From Cyanobacteria bacterium T3Sed10_376R1m (GTDB lineage: Bacteria; Cyanobacteriota; Cyanobacteriia; Cyanobacteriales; Cyanobacteriaceae): 6,870 bases of DNA. The notes beneath the pieces were generated by a model. It did not search any database. It saw only the letters and a list, made by a program, of their open reading frames with translations, and was not told where the DNA came from. Numbering within the stretch: the first letter of the stretch is position 1; each line of letters begins with the position of its first letter. The DNA lies in NCBI GenBank assembly GCA_003566215.1, contig PXEJ01000172.1:1-6870 (forward strand), in the 5' to 3' direction. The position numbers and the translations under genes were made by a program. Positions 5,303 to 6,870 of the stretch are shown piece by piece.

Positions 5303-6336
5303 TTTTTTTGAGAAAGATACATTAAATTAGTTAATTTATAAAGTAATCTTGCACCGATATTGCCATCCCATTCATCTTTACCAGATTTACTAGGAGCAAC
5401 TTCACAAAGGTCAAAACCAATGATTTTTTTACCAGATTTGACAACAGTTTGAATTAAATAAATGGCTTGGTTAAAGTCTAATCCCCCCGCCACAGGAGTA
5501 CCTGTATTTGGGCAAAAAACTTGATTTAAACCATCAATATCAAAGCTAATATAGACTGTTTCTGATAAATGAGAAACTATATCTTGGCACTGTTGTTTCC
5601 AAGTTACACCTTCATAAAATTGATTTTTTAAATGCCAATCATCAAAAAGAACAATGCGTTTATCTTCTACAATTTTATCCATTTCTTCTTGACATAAATC
5701 CCTGATACCTACCTGTATTAACTTGTTGATGTTAGGTAGTTGCATCACGTTATACATGATAGAAGCATGGGAATAGGTAAAACCCTCGTAGGCGTTTCTC
5801 AAATCAGCGTGGGCATCTATGTGCAAAATGCTAAATTGGGGATAATGTTCCGTAAGGGCTTTGATATATCCGAACGGAATGCTATGATCTCCTCCAATTA
5901 GGGCAATTTTTTTTCCTTGCCCCAGAAATTTTTGACATTGTTCATATACCCAATGGTTTAGAAAACTACTGCTTTGATTAACTGTTTTTAAGGATGAAGC
6001 GATCGCACGATCATCAAGACTATTTCCCGATTCTAAGTATTCTATCACTTGAGTTGCGATCGCCCTAGTTTGTTTACTTTTTTCCCGAATATCAGCATTA
6101 ATTGGTATAGTGCCATAACCCTTTAACCAAGCTTGGGATAAGTCAAAATCATACCAATCGAGTTGATAGGAAGCCTCAAGGATTGCTTTAGGCCCATCCG
6201 CCGTACCCTCCCCATAGGAAACCGTAGCATCCCAGGGCACACTTAAAAAAACCACCTGAGCATCTTCTATGGCAGTGGGTAAACCAAAAAAACAATTATT
6301 TTTAATACTTATTTGATGGGGATTAACAATTTCCAT
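5299..6336 (-). CDS. Arginase/agmatinase-family ureohydrolase
   Basis: The protein has 345 residues from the ATG at 6334-6336. A TTG two codons upstream (6340-6342) could also start it, but the ATG is the likelier start; neither has a Shine-Dalgarno sequence. All six metal ligands of the binuclear ureohydrolase site are present: His151 (GGDHS), Asp174, His176 and Asp178 (HIDAHAD), Asp266 and Asp268 (FDIDG). Glu313 in the GFDLCEVAP segment is the usual guanidinium-contacting glutamate. The family hydrolyses guanidino groups to urea plus an amine. Substrates known among relatives include arginine, agmatine, guanidinobutyrate and, in the cyanobacterial GdmH branch, free guanidine. Stretches such as AYEGFTYSHASIMYN and WDGNIGARLLYKL resemble the large 'agmatinase family' group shared by cyanobacteria and Bacteroidetes. 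The substrate cannot be assigned by eye; agmatine is a default guess. It follows glyQ by 49 bases on the same strand and may be cotranscribed. Confidence 0.92.
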   Translation of the reverse strand: MEIVNPHQISIKNNCFFGLPTAIEDAQVVFLSVPWDATVSYGEGTADGPKAILEASYQLDWYDFDLSQAWLKGYGTIPINADIREKSKQTRAIATQVIEYLESGNSLDDRAIASSLKTVNQSSSFLNHWVYEQCQKFLGQGKKIALIGGDHSIPFGYIKALTEHYPQFSILHIDAHADLRNAYEGFTYSHASIMYNVMQLPNINKLIQVGIRDLCQEEMDKIVEDKRIVLFDDWHLKNQFYEGVTWKQQCQDIVSHLSETVYISFDIDGLNQVFCPNTGTPVAGGLDFNQAIYLIQTVVKSGKKIIGFDLCEVAPSKSGKDEWDGNIGARLLYKLTNLMYLSQKN

Positions 6337-6385
6337 ATTCAATTGCTATAACTGCTTTTCATTTTTATTATTCTTTTATTTTCTC

Positions 6386-6870
6386 TCAGAAAGTGATAAA
6401 AGAGGGATAGTTAGTCCCTCCATTGGCGAGGGGAAAGTTTAATCCTTCTCTTTGGGCGAGATATTGATGGGCTACTTCACGGGCAAGATTTCTAATTCTG
6501 CTAATGTAACGGGTTCTTTCAGCTACGGCAATCACTCCTCTAGCATCTAATAGATTAAAGCAGTGAGAGCATTTTAAAACGTAGTCTAGACTTGGTAATA
6601 CCAAATTTTTATCTATTAGCTGTTTAGCTTCTTCTTCGTATAGGCTAAAGAGTTTAAATAGTAAGTTAGGGTCAGATGCTTCAAAGTTATAGGTACATTG
6701 TTCTATTTCTGCTTGGAGAAAAATATCTCCGTATTTTAGTTGGTCATTCCATTTAATGTCATAGATGCTATCTACATCTTGTAAATACATGGCCAATCTT
6801 TCTAAACCGTAGGTAATTTCGATCGCAACGGGTTTACAATCAATACCACCACACTGTTGAAAATAAGTAA
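6386..6870 (-). CDS. glyQ: Glycyl-tRNA synthetase alpha subunit, C-terminal half (runs off the right edge)
   Basis: The last 160 residues are visible and the reading frame stays open to the window edge; the family is usually about 290-300 residues, so roughly the N-terminal half is outside. The start of the fragment reads [18 protein letters not shown], then [19 protein letters not shown], sequence typical of GlyQ, the class II catalytic subunit of the alpha2-beta2 glycyl-tRNA synthetase that charges glycine onto tRNA-Gly. Further motifs are [19 protein letters not shown] and [16 protein letters not shown]. The protein ends at TGA (6386-6388). GlyS (beta) is not in the window, consistent with glyQ and glyS lying apart in cyanobacteria. 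A leucine codon at 6794-6796 (TTG) is inside the protein, not a start. Housekeeping and essential; identification is secure. Confidence 0.96.
   Translation of the reverse strand, partial: TYFQQCGGIDCKPVAIEITYGLERLAMYLQDVDSIYDIKWNDQLKYGDIFLQAEIEQCTYNFEASDPNLLFKLFSLYEEEAKQLIDKNLVLPSLDYVLKCSHCFNLLDARGVIAVAERTRYISRIRNLAREVAHQYLAQREGLNFPLANGGTNYPSFITF

Larger units (their letters stand above)
1759..6063. repeat. HIP1 octamers (GCGATCGC), seven dispersed copies
   Basis: Perfect GCGATCGC occurs at 1759-1766, 2256-2263, 2904-2911, 4130-4137, 4498-4505, 5999-6006 and 6056-6063. In AT-rich DNA this GC-rich palindrome should be rare, so seven in under 7 kb is the overrepresentation known as HIP1 in many cyanobacteria. 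Six copies are inside genes; the one at 4498 lies in the divergent promoter region, 2 bases before the nuclease ATG. The first 1.7 kb has none, including the spacer and lipoprotein gene. Confidence 0.95.

Noticed and set aside
6337..6385. A riboswitch or independent promoter between glyQ and the ureohydrolase gene
   Set aside because: The gap is only 49 bases of AT-rich sequence. It is too short for a guanidine riboswitch and has no convincing promoter pair.

Overview
The window is most likely a piece of chromosome from an AT-rich unicellular cyanobacterium. The evidence is seven copies of the octamer GCGATCGC (the HIP1 repeat typical of cyanobacteria), a Ycf29/Rre1-type response regulator, a DUF1517-like protein and starts that mostly lack a Shine-Dalgarno sequence. 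A Cyanobacterium/Geminocystis-like relative is my inference only. No CRISPR array, tRNA, rRNA or complete mobile element is visible.

Layout: 1-228 (minus) is the N-terminal part of a PHP-domain phosphoesterase that runs off the left edge. About 550 bases (229-775) follow without a convincing gene but with several inverted repeats, including a 14-bp hairpin just past the next gene's stop codon. From 776 to 3281 three genes read on the minus strand. In transcription order they are a tandem universal stress protein, a DUF1517-like soluble protein and, 22 bases further on, a lipoprotein with a long disordered basic tail. Positions 3282-3712 hold a candidate promoter for the stress protein and a decayed ISAs1-family transposase fragment with in-frame stops and a frameshift. 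A NarL/LuxR-type response regulator (3713-4411, minus) then stands divergent from a PD-(D/E)XK (Cas4/RecB-like) nuclease (4508-5302, plus). A near-perfect sigma-70-type promoter serves the regulator in the 96-base gap. The nuclease gene converges on an arginase/agmatinase-family ureohydrolase (5299-6336, minus), and the two stop codons share the bases TTAA. The right edge holds the C-terminal half of glycyl-tRNA synthetase alpha (glyQ, minus), 49 bases upstream of the ureohydrolase ATG and possibly cotranscribed with it.

Most genes look like ordinary housekeeping and signalling genes that do not form one pathway. The DUF1517-like/lipoprotein pair is the most likely functional unit, and glyQ plus the ureohydrolase is a possible transcription unit. 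I do not see a clear new biological system. The most useful non-obvious observations are the ISAs1 relic, the structured 573-759 stretch, the partial cysteine set of the nuclease, and the uncharacterised DUF1517/lipoprotein pair.
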